From the NCBI GenBank assembly GCA_902595535.1, contig CACJQI010000003.1:84383-148262 (forward strand): a DNA stretch of 63,880 nucleotides. Reading direction: 5' to 3'. Numbering within the stretch: the stretch's first letter is position 1; every line of letters begins with the position of its first letter. The notes beneath the pieces were generated by a model. The model was not told where the DNA came from. It made no database searches and saw only the letters and a list, made by a program, of their open reading frames with translations. This DNA comes from an uncultured Pelagibacteraceae bacterium. Lineage in GTDB: Bacteria > Pseudomonadota > Alphaproteobacteria > Pelagibacterales > Pelagibacteraceae. Positions 22,826-33,502 of the stretch are shown here, piece by piece. A program made the translations under genes and the position numbers.

Positions 22826-23822
22826 AAAAATTATTTTTAATTAATTTTTCTGCTATCTCAACTGCATTTAAAGCTGCGCCTCTTAAAAGATTGTCTGAAA
22901 CAATCCACATATTTAATCCATTATTTAAAGTTTTATCTTCTCTTATTCTTGAAATGAAAGTTTCATCTCTTCCTTCAGCTTCTAATGGAGTTATATAGCC
23001 TCCATCTGATCTTTCATCTACTACTTTGCAACCTTCAAAATTATCAAGGGCCTCTCTGACTTTTTCTAATGTAAAAGGTTTTTTTAATTCAATATTAACT
23101 GACTCTGAATGAGAAACTAAAACAGGAAGTCTAACACAGGTAGCTGTTAATTCTATTTTGCTGTCTAAAATTTTTTTTGTCTCATTGTTCATTTTAAGCT
23201 CTTCTTTTGTGTAACCATCGTCTGCAAAAACATCAATATGAGGAATTGCATTAAATGCAATTTGCTTTGTAAAATTTTTAGACTCAACTTTTTTTTTATC
23301 TAAAATTAATTTTGTCTGATCAATAAGCTCATCCATAGGTGCTTTGCCACCACCTGAAACTGATTGATAAGTCGATACAACTATTCTTTTAATTGTAAAT
23401 AAGTCATGTAACGGTTTGAGCGCAATTATTAATTGTGCGGTAGAACAGTTAGGGTTTGCAATAATATTTTTCTTTATATTATTTAAATGATCTGGATTAA
23501 CTTGAGGCACTATTAGAGGAACATCTGGATCCATTCTATAAAAGCTGGAATTATCTATTACTAAAGAATGTTTGGCAGCTTTTTCAGCAAATTTTTCTGA
23601 AATTTTTCCTCCCGCTGCAAAAAAAGTTATTTTTGCTTTAGAAAAATCAAAAGTTTCAAGATTTAAAACTTCATGTTCGTTACCAAGAAAATTTATCTTA
23701 GAACCTGCGCTTCTTGAAGAGGCTAACAAATATAAATTATCAATTGAAAGCTCTTTCTTTTCAAGAACTTCAAGTATTTTTCTGCCCACATTACCAGTGG
23801 CACCAACGATCGCTATATTCAT
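22815..23822 (-). CDS. asd: Aspartate-semialdehyde dehydrogenase
   Basis: Reduces aspartyl phosphate to aspartate semialdehyde, the branch point to lysine/diaminopimelate, threonine and methionine. The NADP motif GATGNVG is at residues 7-13, the catalytic Cys126 in NPNCSTAQ, and the substrate-binding histidine in VSHSESV. The length of 335 residues is typical. The gene ends 11 bases inside sdhC and lies 19 bases after dmdA. It shares no pathway with either neighbour, and is carried along in the long co-directional run. Confidence 0.96.
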   Translation of the reverse strand: MNIAIVGATGNVGRKILEVLEKKELSIDNLYLLASSRSAGSKINFLGNEHEVLNLETFDFSKAKITFFAAGGKISEKFAEKAAKHSLVIDNSSFYRMDPDVPLIVPQVNPDHLNNIKKNIIANPNCSTAQLIIALKPLHDLFTIKRIVVSTYQSVSGGGKAPMDELIDQTKLILDKKKVESKNFTKQIAFNAIPHIDVFADDGYTKEELKMNNETKKILDSKIELTATCVRLPVLVSHSESVNIELKKPFTLEKVREALDNFEGCKVVDERSDGGYITPLEAEGRDETFISRIREDKTLNNGLNMWIVSDNLLRGAALNAVEIAEKLIKNNFYGK

Positions 23823-23841
23823 GATTATGTTAAAACTTATA

Positions 23842-24951
23842 CTAAATGAAGGGTAAATCGCAAATATTTCCTAAATGAATTTTTTCATTTATCTCAATTT
23901 TAAATGAATTCTTTGAGTTCCAATAAGGTTTATTAATCATTGCTATGCCAATAACTTTTTTAAATGTTGGAGAGTAAGTAGCTGATCTTACAAAGCCAAT
24001 AATATTGTTATCATCGTCAAAAAGAGTTTTTTCATAATACATATCAATTTGATCATGATCAATTTTAACTCCCATTAATTTTCTTGTCACACCTTTATCT
24101 CTAATTTTTTTTAATCTCTCTTTTCCTAAAAATTCTACTTCACTATCTAAATTAGTATATTTATCAAAATTTGCTTCAAAAGGATTGTCTCTATTATCAA
24201 AATCATTTCCATATGAAAGAAGTGCACCTTCAATCCTTTCTATCAGATTTGGACATCCTGGTTTTACATTAAATTCTAAACCAGCTTCAAATAAATAATC
24301 ATAAAGATCTTTTCCTGCTTCAGCATTTTCAACATAAATTTCGAAACCACCTTGCTTTGACCATCCTGATCGAGCAATAAAATGTTTCACACCTTTAAAA
24401 TCAAAATAATCAAAATTAAAAAATTTTAACTGAGATATTTCTTCTCCAAAAACTTTTGACATTAATTTATCTGAAAGAGGACCTTGAACAGCTAAAATAT
24501 TTACATCTGGTTCTTTTATATCAACATCGAACTTATTACCTGAAGCAAGTCCTTTTGCAAAAAAAATAACATCAGAGTCAGCAATAGATAACCACCATCT
24601 ATCTTCAGCTAATTTGTTAATAATAGGATCATTAACTAAATTCCCTTGTCCATCAATTATAGGAGCATAGTAACATTTGCCAACCTTTGATTTTGAAAGA
24701 TCTCTACATGTCATCAATTGAACTAACTGAGCAGAATCTTTTCCTGATATCTCAACTTGTCTTTCTGCAGCAACATCCCAAACTTGAACAAATTCTTTTA
24801 AATGATGATAATCTGCCTCTACCGATACAAATGAAGCAGGCAGCAACATATGGTTATATACAGTGTAAGAACTTACCCCTTGTCTTTCGATTCTATCTGT
24901 ATAAGGAGTGCTTCTTAATCTTCGAGATTTAGCTATTGGAAATTTTTTCAT
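23842..24951 (-). CDS. dmdA: Dimethylsulfoniopropionate demethylase DmdA
   Basis: Transfers a methyl group from DMSP to tetrahydrofolate, giving 3-methylmercaptopropionate and methyl-THF. It belongs to the GcvT/aminomethyltransferase fold. Features that I recognise as DmdA rather than GcvT are the start [45 protein letters not shown] and [20 protein letters not shown]. The 369-residue length equals the known Pelagibacter enzyme. It is last in a dmdC-dmdB-hydrolase-dmdA run, overlapping the hydrolase stop by four bases (ATGA), which supports a dedicated DMSP operon. GcvT-like paralogues exist in SAR11, but the motifs and the neighbours make DmdA the best call. Confidence 0.92.
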   Translation of the reverse strand: MKKFPIAKSRRLRSTPYTDRIERQGVSSYTVYNHMLLPASFVSVEADYHHLKEFVQVWDVAAERQVEISGKDSAQLVQLMTCRDLSKSKVGKCYYAPIIDGQGNLVNDPIINKLAEDRWWLSIADSDVIFFAKGLASGNKFDVDIKEPDVNILAVQGPLSDKLMSKVFGEEISQLKFFNFDYFDFKGVKHFIARSGWSKQGGFEIYVENAEAGKDLYDYLFEAGLEFNVKPGCPNLIERIEGALLSYGNDFDNRDNPFEANFDKYTNLDSEVEFLGKERLKKIRDKGVTRKLMGVKIDHDQIDMYYEKTLFDDDNNIIGFVRSATYSPTFKKVIGIAMINKPYWNSKNSFKIEINEKIHLGNICDLPFI

Positions 24952-25724
24952 TTTTTTAAAAATTCTAGGACCTTCTCTCTCATTTCAAAGGCTTTTTCAA
25001 TCATAATCATATGACCACAATCATCTATCACATGGGTAATTGAATTATTAATCAAATTCGCAAATTTTTTTCCAAATTCTAAATTACACATCTTATCATC
25101 GGATCCAAAAACTAACATTGTGGGACAATCTATTTCTTTTGCTGCATTTGAACCATTGGCATAATTATTACACGCAACAAGATCAATCGCTAATATTTCA
25201 CTTATATCTCTAGGCGACTGAATTATTTTTTCGACTGGATTGCCTCCTATGAATTTTTTAGAGTCTTTAAACCCCCATTTCATCATTAGTTTAACAGCGT
25301 CAGAATCGCCATTTTTTGCAAGATCTATAAGATCTTGATTAACTGGCATTCGATATGACCCTCCAATAAAAACTAACTTTTTAAGCCTATTTTTGTATTT
25401 ATGAGCATATTCTAATATTTCTAAACATCCTTGGGAGTGGCCAATAAGTATTACTGTTTTTAAATCTAGTTTTACTAGTACACTTTCTATCCAATCAGCA
25501 ATTTTTTCAATTGTATCTAAACAAGGACCATCTGAATTACCATGACCAGGTAAATCAAGTGATAAAACATTAAAATTTTTATTTGAAAAAAATTGTTCAG
25601 CTAAAGACCACACAATATGTGAAAGACCACTTCCATGAAGAAATATTATAGTATCCTTTTTACTATCAATACCTTGTCCAGCATCTGATGCATGAACATT
25701 TTTATTTTCTATCTGAAATATCAA
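24948..25724 (-). CDS. Alpha/beta hydrolase in the dmd cluster (TTG start)
   Basis: A 258-residue alpha/beta hydrolase with the oxyanion segment [12 protein letters not shown], nucleophile elbow GHSQG (Ser97), acid FGSDDKMCN and catalytic histidine [10 protein letters not shown]. The start is TTG at 25724: there is no nearby ATG, and TAGGTAA, overlapping the dmdB stop, offers a ribosome-binding site. It sits between dmdB and dmdA, overlapping dmdA by four bases. Its substrate is unknown; a thioester or ester produced in DMSP breakdown, for example a methylthio-acyl-CoA, is a reasonable inference from position only. No signal peptide, so cytosolic. Confidence 0.85.
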   Translation of the reverse strand: MIFQIENKNVHASDAGQGIDSKKDTIIFLHGSGLSHIVWSLAEQFFSNKNFNVLSLDLPGHGNSDGPCLDTIEKIADWIESVLVKLDLKTVILIGHSQGCLEILEYAHKYKNRLKKLVFIGGSYRMPVNQDLIDLAKNGDSDAVKLMMKWGFKDSKKFIGGNPVEKIIQSPRDISEILAIDLVACNNYANGSNAAKEIDCPTMLVFGSDDKMCNLEFGKKFANLINNSITHVIDDCGHMIMIEKAFEMREKVLEFLKK

Positions 25725-25732
25725 GTAATTAC

Positions 25733-27349
25733 CTAGAATTGTTTTCTTAACTCAAATTTTTGAATTTTTCCTGTTGATGTCTTTGGTAACTCACAAAAAA
25801 TTACTTGTTTTGGAACCTTAAATCCAGCCAAAGTTTCTTTACAAAAATCAATTAATTCTTTTTCAGTAGTAGGCTTATCAGTGACCATTTCAATAAAAGC
25901 ACAAGGTACTTCTCCCCATTTTTCGTCAGGTTTAGCAACTACTGCTGCAATAGAAACGGATGGGTGTTTTGAAAGTGTATTTTCTATCTCAATCGAAGAT
26001 ATATTTTCACCTCCTGAAATAATTATATCTTTAGACCTATCTTGTATTTTCACGTACCCATCTGGATGCATAACTGCTAGGTCTCCTGAATGAAACCAGC
26101 CACCAGCCATCGCTTTGTCAGTAGCTTCTTTATCCTTGAAATATCCTTTCATAACAACGTTTCCTCTTATCATGATTTCACCAATGGTTTTGCCATCACT
26201 TGGAACTTCTTTCATAGTTTCAGGATCCATAACTGTTACACCTTCTGTATTTGGATATCTCACGCCTTGTCTTGCCTTAATTTCATTTTGTTTATCCTCA
26301 TCATATGCATTCCACTCATCATTCCATGCGCATTGAGTAACATGACCATAAGTTTCTGTTAAACCATAAACATGCATTACCTCAAATCCAAGATCTTTCA
26401 TTTTTTTAAAAATTATACTTGGTGGAGGAGCCCCAGCGGTCAAAACATGAACTTTTTGTTTTAATTTTTTTCTATCACTCTCAGGTGCGCCGGTAATCAT
26501 ATTTAGTACGATTGGTGCTCCACCAAAATGCGTAACGTTATATTTGTCAATTAACTCAAAAATTTTTTTAACATCTATATTTCTTAAGCAAATAGTTCTT
26601 CCATTTAGCATTGCAATTGTCCAAGGATAACACCAACCATTACAATGAAACATTGGAACTATAGTTAAAAAATTTAATCTGTTAGGCATATTCCAAGCAA
26701 CTGCACTACCTGTTGACATTAAATATGAGCCCCTATGATGATAGACAACTCCTTTTGGATTTCCTGTAGTTCCTGAAGTATAACTTAACGATATTGCCTG
26801 CCATTCATCATCTGGCATTTTATAAAGATAATTTTCATCACCTGTGTTCAAAAAACTTTCATACTCTAAATCACCAATTTTTTCTAATTTAGACTGATCC
26901 GCATGTTTATCATTTATATCTATTACAATAATTTTTTTGTCTAAAATCTTTAATGCTTTTTTTACCTCCACATGCAACTGTCTATCTACGACCAAAACTT
27001 TTGCCTCACTATGTTCTAAAATATAAGAAATTGTATTAGCATCTAGTCTAATATTTATTGTATTTAATACACCACCCGTCATTGGAACTGAATAATGTGC
27101 TTCAAAAATTTCTGGCGTATTAAAAGCTAAAAAAGAAACAGTGTCTCCTTTTTTAATACCAATTTTTTCCAAGGCACTGGCAAACTTAATGGCTCTTTTA
27201 TAAACTTCACTCCAAGTATAACTTCTGTCTTCATAAACTATAGCCTCATATTTAGGATAAACATCTTTAGCTCTCTCTAAAAATGTTAAAGGAGTAAGAG
27301 GTACATAATTTGCAGAATTTTTATCTAAGTTTGTATCGTAACTACTCAT
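25733..27349 (-). CDS. dmdB: 3-methylmercaptopropionate-CoA ligase DmdB (AMP-binding)
   Basis: Activates 3-methylmercaptopropionate, the DmdA product, with ATP and CoA. It is a full-length (538 aa) ANL-superfamily enzyme: the phosphate loop YTSGTTGNPKG at 190-200, the core motif GLTETYGH, the hinge region SGDLAVMHPDGYVKIQDRSKD (key part HPDGYVKIQDRSKD), and the catalytic Lys528 in TSTGKIQK. Medium-chain acyl-CoA ligases look alike, so the specificity comes from its position: dmdC lies two bases upstream and dmdA one gene downstream. It may also accept other short acids. Confidence 0.88.
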   Translation of the reverse strand: MSSYDTNLDKNSANYVPLTPLTFLERAKDVYPKYEAIVYEDRSYTWSEVYKRAIKFASALEKIGIKKGDTVSFLAFNTPEIFEAHYSVPMTGGVLNTINIRLDANTISYILEHSEAKVLVVDRQLHVEVKKALKILDKKIIVIDINDKHADQSKLEKIGDLEYESFLNTGDENYLYKMPDDEWQAISLSYTSGTTGNPKGVVYHHRGSYLMSTGSAVAWNMPNRLNFLTIVPMFHCNGWCYPWTIAMLNGRTICLRNIDVKKIFELIDKYNVTHFGGAPIVLNMITGAPESDRKKLKQKVHVLTAGAPPPSIIFKKMKDLGFEVMHVYGLTETYGHVTQCAWNDEWNAYDEDKQNEIKARQGVRYPNTEGVTVMDPETMKEVPSDGKTIGEIMIRGNVVMKGYFKDKEATDKAMAGGWFHSGDLAVMHPDGYVKIQDRSKDIIISGGENISSIEIENTLSKHPSVSIAAVVAKPDEKWGEVPCAFIEMVTDKPTTEKELIDFCKETLAGFKVPKQVIFCELPKTSTGKIQKFELRKQF

Positions 27350-27351
27350 AA

Positions 27352-29115
27352 CTAATTAAATTTAAAATTCATTATATTTGAACTTCCAGATATTGCAGTT
27401 TTATAGTGATGTTCAGCTCTGGGCAGAACCTTATCAAAAAAGAATTTTGCGGTGTTTATTTTATCTTCATAGAAATTTTTATTTGTATCATAATCATTAA
27501 AACTAACTTCTAAGATCTTAATCCAAGAATAAGCTAATGAGACAAAACCAAGCGTTTTTAGATAATCATTTGCTGCTGCACTAACATCATCTTTATCTTT
27601 TTTACTCTTATCATTAATCCAATCAGTAAATTTTGATAAAATATCTAAATAATAGTTTAATTCTTTTGTAAAAATTTTGACCTTTTCATTTTTACTTTCA
27701 CACTCGGTCTTAATCATATTTAAAAAATTACCAATTATGTTTCCGTTTTTATTTGATAGTTTTCTAAATACTAAATCCGCTGCTTGAACTGAATTTGTTC
27801 CCTCATAAATTGGTGTAATTCTATTATCACGATATAGTTGTTCAATACCTTGATCTTTTGTAAAACCGTATCCACCATGAATTTGCATCGCATCACTTGT
27901 AATTTCAGTCGCTAGGTCGGTAAATAAAGATTTTACCACTGGTGTCATTAACGAAACATAATCAGAAGCTTCTTGTTTAATTTTTTCATCTGGATGATTA
28001 AGGCTGACTTCTGTTTGCTGAGAGAGCCAAAAACATAAAGCTCTTTCACCTTCAATAATAGATTTCATATTTAATAGAGTTCTTCTTATATCTGCATGCT
28101 CAATGATAAAGTCTGCACCATTAGTTGATTTTGAATTATTTGTTTTTCCCTGTTTTCTTTCTTTGGCATAACTAAGTGAATTTTGATATGCTATTTCTGA
28201 AATTCCTAATCCTTGAACTCCAACTATTATTCTTTCTAAGTTCATCATAGTAAACATTTGGCTTAGACCCTTATTTTTAGGTCCGATCATATAACCCACT
28301 GCTTCATCAAAATTTAAAACGCAAGTTGCAGAACCTTTAATTCCCATTTTGTGCTCCACAGATCCTGTGCTTACCCCATTTCTAGGTCCAATAGTGCCAT
28401 CTTCATTTACTATAAATTTAGGAACAAGAAACAAACTAATCCCCTTAGTTCCAGGTGGTGAGTCCGAAGCTCTAGCAATAACTAAATGAATAATATTCTC
28501 GGTGAGATCTTGATCACCTGAAGTAATAAATATTTTTTGTCCACTTATCTTATAAGTACCATCAGATTGTTCTACAGCTTTTGTTTTTAACATTCCTAAA
28601 TCTGTCCCACAGACTGGTTCCGTTAAACACATTGTTCCGCTCCATTTACCCTCAACCATTTTTGGAAGATATTTATCTTTCATGTCTTCAGCTGCATGTC
28701 TTAAAATACAATTGTAAGCACCTATAGTTAGTTCACTATAAAGTTTAAAAGAAAGAGAAGTTGCAGACAACATTTCATCAAAAAATGCACTAACTGTTTT
28801 AGGCATACCTTGTCCACCATATTTAGGATCACATGATAAGGATACCCATCCATCTTCAATATATTTGTTATATGCCTCTTTGTATCCTGGAGGAGTTCTA
28901 ACAACTCCATTTTCTAATTTAGCTGGATTTTCATCTCCAGCTATTGCTAATGGTAATATAAGATTTTGATTTATTTTGGCTGCTTCCTCTAAAATATCTT
29001 TAACTAAATCTAGACTAACTTCGTTGTATTTTTCTAGTTCATTATAGTTCTTGTTATCTCTTAATTTTTCATAGAGAAATAACATGTCTTCTACTGGAGC
29101 AGTATAATTTGGCAT
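27352..29115 (-). CDS. dmdC: 3-methylmercaptopropionyl-CoA dehydrogenase DmdC
   Basis: Desaturates 3-methylmercaptopropionyl-CoA to methylthioacryloyl-CoA using FAD. At 587 residues it is of the long acyl-CoA dehydrogenase type to which DmdC belongs, about 200 residues longer than ordinary enzymes. FAD and substrate motifs are visible (MCLTEPVCGTDLG at 162-174, FITSGDQD, QIHGGYGFTKD) and the catalytic base is Glu438 in IYEGTNS. The C-terminal extension (about 460-587) is helical. It is first of the dmd genes, two bases before dmdB and 26 bases after leuB; an 18-base palindrome lies in that gap. A DmdD/AcuH hydratase for the next step is not in this window. Confidence 0.9.
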   Translation of the reverse strand: MPNYTAPVEDMLFLYEKLRDNKNYNELEKYNEVSLDLVKDILEEAAKINQNLILPLAIAGDENPAKLENGVVRTPPGYKEAYNKYIEDGWVSLSCDPKYGGQGMPKTVSAFFDEMLSATSLSFKLYSELTIGAYNCILRHAAEDMKDKYLPKMVEGKWSGTMCLTEPVCGTDLGMLKTKAVEQSDGTYKISGQKIFITSGDQDLTENIIHLVIARASDSPPGTKGISLFLVPKFIVNEDGTIGPRNGVSTGSVEHKMGIKGSATCVLNFDEAVGYMIGPKNKGLSQMFTMMNLERIIVGVQGLGISEIAYQNSLSYAKERKQGKTNNSKSTNGADFIIEHADIRRTLLNMKSIIEGERALCFWLSQQTEVSLNHPDEKIKQEASDYVSLMTPVVKSLFTDLATEITSDAMQIHGGYGFTKDQGIEQLYRDNRITPIYEGTNSVQAADLVFRKLSNKNGNIIGNFLNMIKTECESKNEKVKIFTKELNYYLDILSKFTDWINDKSKKDKDDVSAAANDYLKTLGFVSLAYSWIKILEVSFNDYDTNKNFYEDKINTAKFFFDKVLPRAEHHYKTAISGSSNIMNFKFN

Positions 29116-29128
29116 TTTGGGACCTTAG

Positions 29129-29146
29129 AATAATTCTAGAATTATT
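29129..29146. repeat. Perfect 18-bp palindrome between leuB and dmdC
   Basis: AATAATTCTAGAATTATT is its own reverse complement. It covers the leuB stop codon (29142-29144) and ends 13 bases before the dmdC start. It could be a dimeric-repressor operator or a small RNA hairpin between the leucine and DMSP parts of the run. It lacks a GC-rich stem and a T tract, so it is not a typical terminator. In AT-rich DNA some palindromes arise by chance, which lowers confidence in function. Confidence 0.4.
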
Positions 29147-30248
29147 GCAATTTTGAAATTATCGCATCACCCATTGCTGATGTTGAGGTCTCTTGCATTC
29201 CCTCAGACAAAATATCTTTGGTTCTTAGACCATCATTAAGTACAGATTGAACAGCTTTTTCTAAACTATCAGCTTCGTTATCAAGATCTAAAGAATATCT
29301 TAATGCCATTGCAAAACTTAAAATTGTTGCAATTGGGTTAGCTATTCCTTTACCAGCTATATCTGGCGCAGAACCATGAATAGGCTCATACATTGCTCTC
29401 ATTTCCCCATCCTTATTTTTTGCGCCCAGTGATGCGGATGGCAGTAGCCCTAAAGATCCAGTCAACATAGAAGCCTGATCTGAAAGCATGTCACCAAACA
29501 AATTATCAGTTACAATAACATCAAATTGTTTTGGATTTCTTAAAAGTTGCATTGCACAATTATCTGCAAGCATATGACTTAATTCAACATCTTTATATTC
29601 TTTATCATGAAGTTCTTGAACTTCTTCTTTCCAAAGTTGACCTGCTTCCATTACATTTGATTTTTCACATGAAGTTACTTTATTAGATCTTTTTTTTGCT
29701 AAATCAAAAGCAATTCTAGCTACTCTAGTAATCTCACTAGTCGTATACGTATGTGTATTTATTCCTTTTCTTTCACCATTGTCTATTGGTTTAATTCCCC
29801 TTGGTTCACCAAAATAAATTCCACCTGTCAACTCTCTGACTATCATTATATCTAAGCCCGATACAATTTCAGGCTTTAGAGTTGATGCATCAACTAATTG
29901 TTCAAAACATATTGCTGGTCTTAAATTTGCAAATAATTTTAATTCTTTTCTAAGCTTTAATAGTGCTCTTTCAGGTTTTTTTGAAAATTCAATATCATCC
30001 CATTTAGGGCCTCCAACAGCTCCTAGCATTACCACTTCACTTTCAAGAGCTTTATAAAAAACCTCATCAGTTATCGGTGTTCCATGTTTGTCATACGAAC
30101 AGCCGCCGACAAGAGCCTCATCTATTTCAAAATCTAAAGATTTTTTATTATTAAACCAATTAATAATTTTTTTAACTTCATTAATAACTTCAGGACCAAT
30201 TCCGTCACCTGGCAATAAAAGTATTTTTCTTTTTTTTACTTTAATCAT
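29142..30248 (-). CDS. leuB: 3-isopropylmalate dehydrogenase
   Basis: Oxidises and decarboxylates 3-isopropylmalate in leucine biosynthesis. Recognisable parts are [11 protein letters not shown] at the start, substrate-binding [19 protein letters not shown] (key part [13 protein letters not shown]), [11 protein letters not shown], and the metal/NAD region [25 protein letters not shown] with GSAPDIAGK. Its 368 residues are standard. The start overlaps the leuD stop by eight bases. Its stop lies inside the palindrome described at 29129-29146. Confidence 0.97.
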   Translation of the reverse strand: MIKVKKRKILLLPGDGIGPEVINEVKKIINWFNNKKSLDFEIDEALVGGCSYDKHGTPITDEVFYKALESEVVMLGAVGGPKWDDIEFSKKPERALLKLRKELKLFANLRPAICFEQLVDASTLKPEIVSGLDIMIVRELTGGIYFGEPRGIKPIDNGERKGINTHTYTTSEITRVARIAFDLAKKRSNKVTSCEKSNVMEAGQLWKEEVQELHDKEYKDVELSHMLADNCAMQLLRNPKQFDVIVTDNLFGDMLSDQASMLTGSLGLLPSASLGAKNKDGEMRAMYEPIHGSAPDIAGKGIANPIATILSFAMALRYSLDLDNEADSLEKAVQSVLNDGLRTKDILSEGMQETSTSAMGDAIISKLQ

Positions 30249-30846
30249 TAAAAATCCATGGTTTCTTATTTTTTAAGTTTGACTCAAAATTTTCAATTTT
30301 ATCTGATTTCTTTAAAGAAAGAGCAATATCATCTAGACCTTCAAGTAGGCATTTTTTTTTAAATGGATCTACTTGGAATTTAATTTCATTATTTCCATAA
30401 ACTATTTTTTCTTCATTTAAATCAACGGAAATTTCTTCTTTTCTATTTGCGTACTCTGACAATTCTTTAATTTTTTCTTCCTCTAAAATAATAGGTAAAA
30501 TTCCATTTTTAAAACAATTGCTAAAAAAAATGTCTGCGTAGCTAGAACTAATAACACAAGTTATTCCAAAATCTAATAGTGCCCATGGCGCGTGTTCTCT
30601 TGAGGAGCCACATCCAAAATTTTTACCAGTAATTAAGATTTTTGAGTCATTGTAAGGACTTTGGTTTAATACAAAATCGCTTATTTCTTTACCTTCGTTA
30701 TCATATCTCATTTCAAAAAATAAATTTTTTCCTAGACCAGTTCTTTTGATAGTTTTTAAAAATTGTTTTGGAATAATCATATCTGTATCGATATTTACTA
30801 TTGGTAAATAAGCAGGTATGCCTTTTAATGAATTAAATTTTTTCAT
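30241..30846 (-). CDS. leuD: 3-isopropylmalate dehydratase small subunit
   Basis: The small subunit of isopropylmalate isomerase, forming the swivel domain that completes the active site with LeuC. The 201 residues include [17 protein letters not shown], the substrate-binding [15 protein letters not shown] and [19 protein letters not shown], all hallmark LeuD segments. It abuts leuC with no spacer and overlaps leuB, so the leuCDB genes should be translated together. Confidence 0.97.
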   Translation of the reverse strand: MKKFNSLKGIPAYLPIVNIDTDMIIPKQFLKTIKRTGLGKNLFFEMRYDNEGKEISDFVLNQSPYNDSKILITGKNFGCGSSREHAPWALLDFGITCVISSSYADIFFSNCFKNGILPIILEEEKIKELSEYANRKEEISVDLNEEKIVYGNNEIKFQVDPFKKKCLLEGLDDIALSLKKSDKIENFESNLKNKKPWIFND

Positions 30847-32250
30847 TTAATTTTGATACTTTCTAACATCGTCTAAGCTTCCAGAAATTGCTGCAGCAGC
30901 TGCCATACCAGGACTTACTAGATGAGTTCTTCCACCTCTACCTTGTCTACCTTCAAAATTTCTATTTGAAGTAGAAGCACATCTTTCCTCAGGTTTCAAT
31001 TTATCGGCGTTCATTGCTAAACACATTGAGCATCCTGGCTCTCTCCACTCAAATCCAGAGGCTAAAAATATTTTATCCAAACCTTCTTGTTCTGCTTGTT
31101 CTTTAACTAAACCAGAACCTGGAACAACCATTGCATTTACATGTGATGATATTTTTTTATCTTTTAAAATTTTAGCAGCTTCTCTTAGGTCTTCTATTCT
31201 TCCATTTGTACAACTTCCTATAAATACTTTATCAATTTTAATATCTTTAGCTGCCATATTAGGTTTTAAACCCATGTATTTTAAAGCTCTCTCGATTGAA
31301 TTTTTTTTATCTTCGTCGTTTTCGCTTTGTGGATTAGGAACTTTACCATCGATTGTAATTACATCTTGAGGAGAAGTTCCCCAAGTAATCATTGGTAAAA
31401 TTTCATTGGCGTTTAAGTTTATTTCTTGATCAAAGCTTGCATCAGTGTCGGTTTTAAGAGTATTCCAATATTCAAGAGCCTTTTCCCAATTATCTCCTTT
31501 TGGTGACATTGGTTTTCCTTTTAAATAATCAAATATCTTTTCATCAGGTGCTATTAACCCTGCCCTTGCACCACCTTCAATTGTCATATTGCAAATTGTC
31601 ATTCTTTGTTCAACACTCAAAGACCTTATTAAATCACCTGAGTATTCGATTACAGAACCTGTTCCTCCAGCTGTACCTATTTTGCCAATAATTTGAAGAA
31701 TTACGTCTTTCGATGTAACTCCAAGAGGTAATTGACCATTAACATTTATTCTAAAATTTTTTGCTTTTTTTTGAACTAACGTTTGTGTTGCTAAAACATG
31801 TTCAACTTCAGAAGTGCCAATACCAAATGCTAGAGAACCAAAAGCACCATGTGTTGCTGTATGACTGTCTCCACAAACAATCACTGTTCCTGGTTGTGTG
31901 AAACCTTGCTCAGGTCCTATGATATGTACTATCCCTTGCCTTTTATCATCCATTCCAAAAAGTTGAATACCAAATTCTTTACAATTAGCCTCTAAAGTAT
32001 CTACTTGTATCTTTGACTCTTCATCAGCTATTCCTTTTGTTCTATCTGTTGTGGGTACATTGTGATCAGCTACAGCTAAAGTTAAATTAGGTCTTCTAAC
32101 TTTTCTGTTTGTGTTTCTTAAACCTTCAAAAGCTTGTGGACTAGTTACTTCATGCACTAAATGCCTATCAACAAAAAGTAATGTTGTTCCATCTTCTTGT
32201 TGATCTACTAAGTGATCATTCCAAATTTTATCGTAAAGAGTAGTGGACAT
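30847..32250 (-). CDS. leuC: 3-isopropylmalate dehydratase large subunit
   Basis: Isomerises 2-isopropylmalate to 3-isopropylmalate with a [4Fe-4S] cluster. It is an aconitase-superfamily protein of 467 residues with [11 protein letters not shown] at the N-terminus, [26 protein letters not shown] (key part GDSHTATHG), and cluster cysteines in [11 protein letters not shown] and [10 protein letters not shown]. It follows rplS by 10 bases, an unexpected junction of ribosomal and amino-acid genes, and is the first of leuCDB. leuA is not in the window. Confidence 0.97.
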   Translation of the reverse strand: MSTTLYDKIWNDHLVDQQEDGTTLLFVDRHLVHEVTSPQAFEGLRNTNRKVRRPNLTLAVADHNVPTTDRTKGIADEESKIQVDTLEANCKEFGIQLFGMDDKRQGIVHIIGPEQGFTQPGTVIVCGDSHTATHGAFGSLAFGIGTSEVEHVLATQTLVQKKAKNFRINVNGQLPLGVTSKDVILQIIGKIGTAGGTGSVIEYSGDLIRSLSVEQRMTICNMTIEGGARAGLIAPDEKIFDYLKGKPMSPKGDNWEKALEYWNTLKTDTDASFDQEINLNANEILPMITWGTSPQDVITIDGKVPNPQSENDEDKKNSIERALKYMGLKPNMAAKDIKIDKVFIGSCTNGRIEDLREAAKILKDKKISSHVNAMVVPGSGLVKEQAEQEGLDKIFLASGFEWREPGCSMCLAMNADKLKPEERCASTSNRNFEGRQGRGGRTHLVSPGMAAAAAISGSLDDVRKYQN

Positions 32251-32260
32251 TGAAAAAAAA

Positions 32261-32785
32261 TTATTTTTTTTCTGAAGTACTTTCTGATTGTTGTTCTTCT
32301 TTAGGGGCTTCTGCTACCGGCGCTGCTTCTACTGCTGGAGCTTCTTCTTTAGGAGCTTCTACTGCTGGAGCTACATTTTCCTCAGTTACAGTTTCTGGTT
32401 TTACATCAACATCAATTCCAATTTTTTTTCTAATCTTTTCTGCAATCCTTGCTGATTTACCAGTTCTATCTCTTAAATAGTATAATTTAGCTCTTCTGAC
32501 CTTACCTGATCTAATAACTTTAATTGAGTCTATTAACGTTCCATATAATGGAAAAGTTCTTTCAACACCTTCCCCAAAAGAAATTTTTCTTACTGTAAAA
32601 GAAGAGTTTAAATCTCTACTTTTCTTAGCAATACAAACACCTTCAAAATATTGAATTCTTTCTTTTTTACCCTCTGTTATTCTAACTCCAACTTTTACAA
32701 CATCACCTGGATAAAAATCTGGAATTTTTTTCTCAGAAAGTATTTTCTTAACATTGTGCTGATTTATTTCTTCAATTGTTTTCAT
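32261..32785 (-). CDS. rplS: 50S ribosomal protein L19 with Ala/Glu/Pro-rich C-terminal tail
   Basis: L19 lies at the interface of the ribosomal subunits. The L19 core occupies residues 1 to about 125 ([47 protein letters not shown]). I choose the ATG at 32785 (174 aa) because the protein then begins like other L19 sequences; an upstream TTG would add five residues and is less likely. Residues about 129-174 are an extra acidic tail rich in Ala, Glu and Pro, closely matching the tail of S16 encoded two genes upstream. The tail is absent from typical 115-130 residue L19 proteins. Confidence 0.95.
   Translation of the reverse strand: MKTIEEINQHNVKKILSEKKIPDFYPGDVVKVGVRITEGKKERIQYFEGVCIAKKSRDLNSSFTVRKISFGEGVERTFPLYGTLIDSIKVIRSGKVRRAKLYYLRDRTGKSARIAEKIRKKIGIDVDVKPETVTEENVAPAVEAPKEEAPAVEAAPVAEAPKEEQQSESTSEKK
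32291..32371 (-). repeat. Coding repeat: Ala/Glu/Pro tail of L19, shared with S16
   Basis: This part of rplS encodes the tail block [20 protein letters not shown] (residues 142-161 and flanks). The DNA is built from GCT/GCA-type alanine codons and closely resembles 33506-33646 in rpsP, including a TTCTTTAGGAGCTTC segment (plus-strand reading). It is GC-richer than the surroundings. A shared origin by duplication or gene conversion between the two ribosomal protein genes is inferred. Confidence 0.6.
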
Positions 32786-32801
32786 AGCTATATTTATCAA
32801 A

Positions 32802-33488
32802 TTAATTCTTCTTATATTTTTCCCATAAATCTGGTCTTCGGACGCGTGTTATAGCCTCAGATTGAGATAAACGCCAGTCTTTAATTTTGCTGTGATCGCC
32901 TGATAATAGGACCTCTGGAACAGCTTTTTCCTCCCAAATTTGAGGTTTTGTGTACTGCGGATACTCTAATAACCCATTTTCAAAACTTTCATCAACTCTA
33001 GAATTTTCATTACCCAGAATACCAGGCAAAAGTCTAAGCACACTATCTATCACAACAAATGCAGCTGTTTCACCGCCTGATAAAACATAATCTCCAATAC
33101 TTATTTCCTCAATATTTCTAGTAGATAGCACTCTCTCATCAACTCCCTCAAAATGCCCACAAATTAAAGATATTGATTTTTCATCGGACAATTCTTGAGC
33201 ATAATTTTGATCAAATTTTTTACCTTTTGGTGATAAATAAATTATCCTTCCACCTTTAATTTCATTTTGATCTAGTGATTTTGCTAGGACATCAGGTTTT
33301 AAAAGCATACCAGAACCACCACCGTAAGGAGTATCATCAACCGTTTTATGTTTATCCTCAGCTGCGTCTCTAATGTTTACAATATTCAAGTTCCACAATT
33401 TTTTAGATAAAGCTTTTCCATAAAGTCCTTTTAATAAAGGTCCAGGAAAAACTTCTGGGTAAAGTGTAAATACTTGAGCTTGCCACAT
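32802..33488 (-). CDS. trmD: tRNA (guanine-N1)-methyltransferase TrmD
   Basis: Methylates G37 of tRNAs next to the anticodon using S-adenosylmethionine, preventing frameshifts. The SPOUT trefoil-knot core is visible: [41 protein letters not shown] and the SAM-binding [13 protein letters not shown]. At 228 residues it is complete, with the C-terminal tRNA-binding part ending [12 protein letters not shown] and RRPDLW. It is placed between rpsP and rplS in the common order rpsP-trmD-rplS; rimM, usually between rpsP and trmD, is missing here. Confidence 0.97.
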   Translation of the reverse strand: MWQAQVFTLYPEVFPGPLLKGLYGKALSKKLWNLNIVNIRDAAEDKHKTVDDTPYGGGSGMLLKPDVLAKSLDQNEIKGGRIIYLSPKGKKFDQNYAQELSDEKSISLICGHFEGVDERVLSTRNIEEISIGDYVLSGGETAAFVVIDSVLRLLPGILGNENSRVDESFENGLLEYPQYTKPQIWEEKAVPEVLLSGDHSKIKDWRLSQSEAITRVRRPDLWEKYKKN

Positions 33489-33502
33489 AAATAATTTTTG
33501 AA

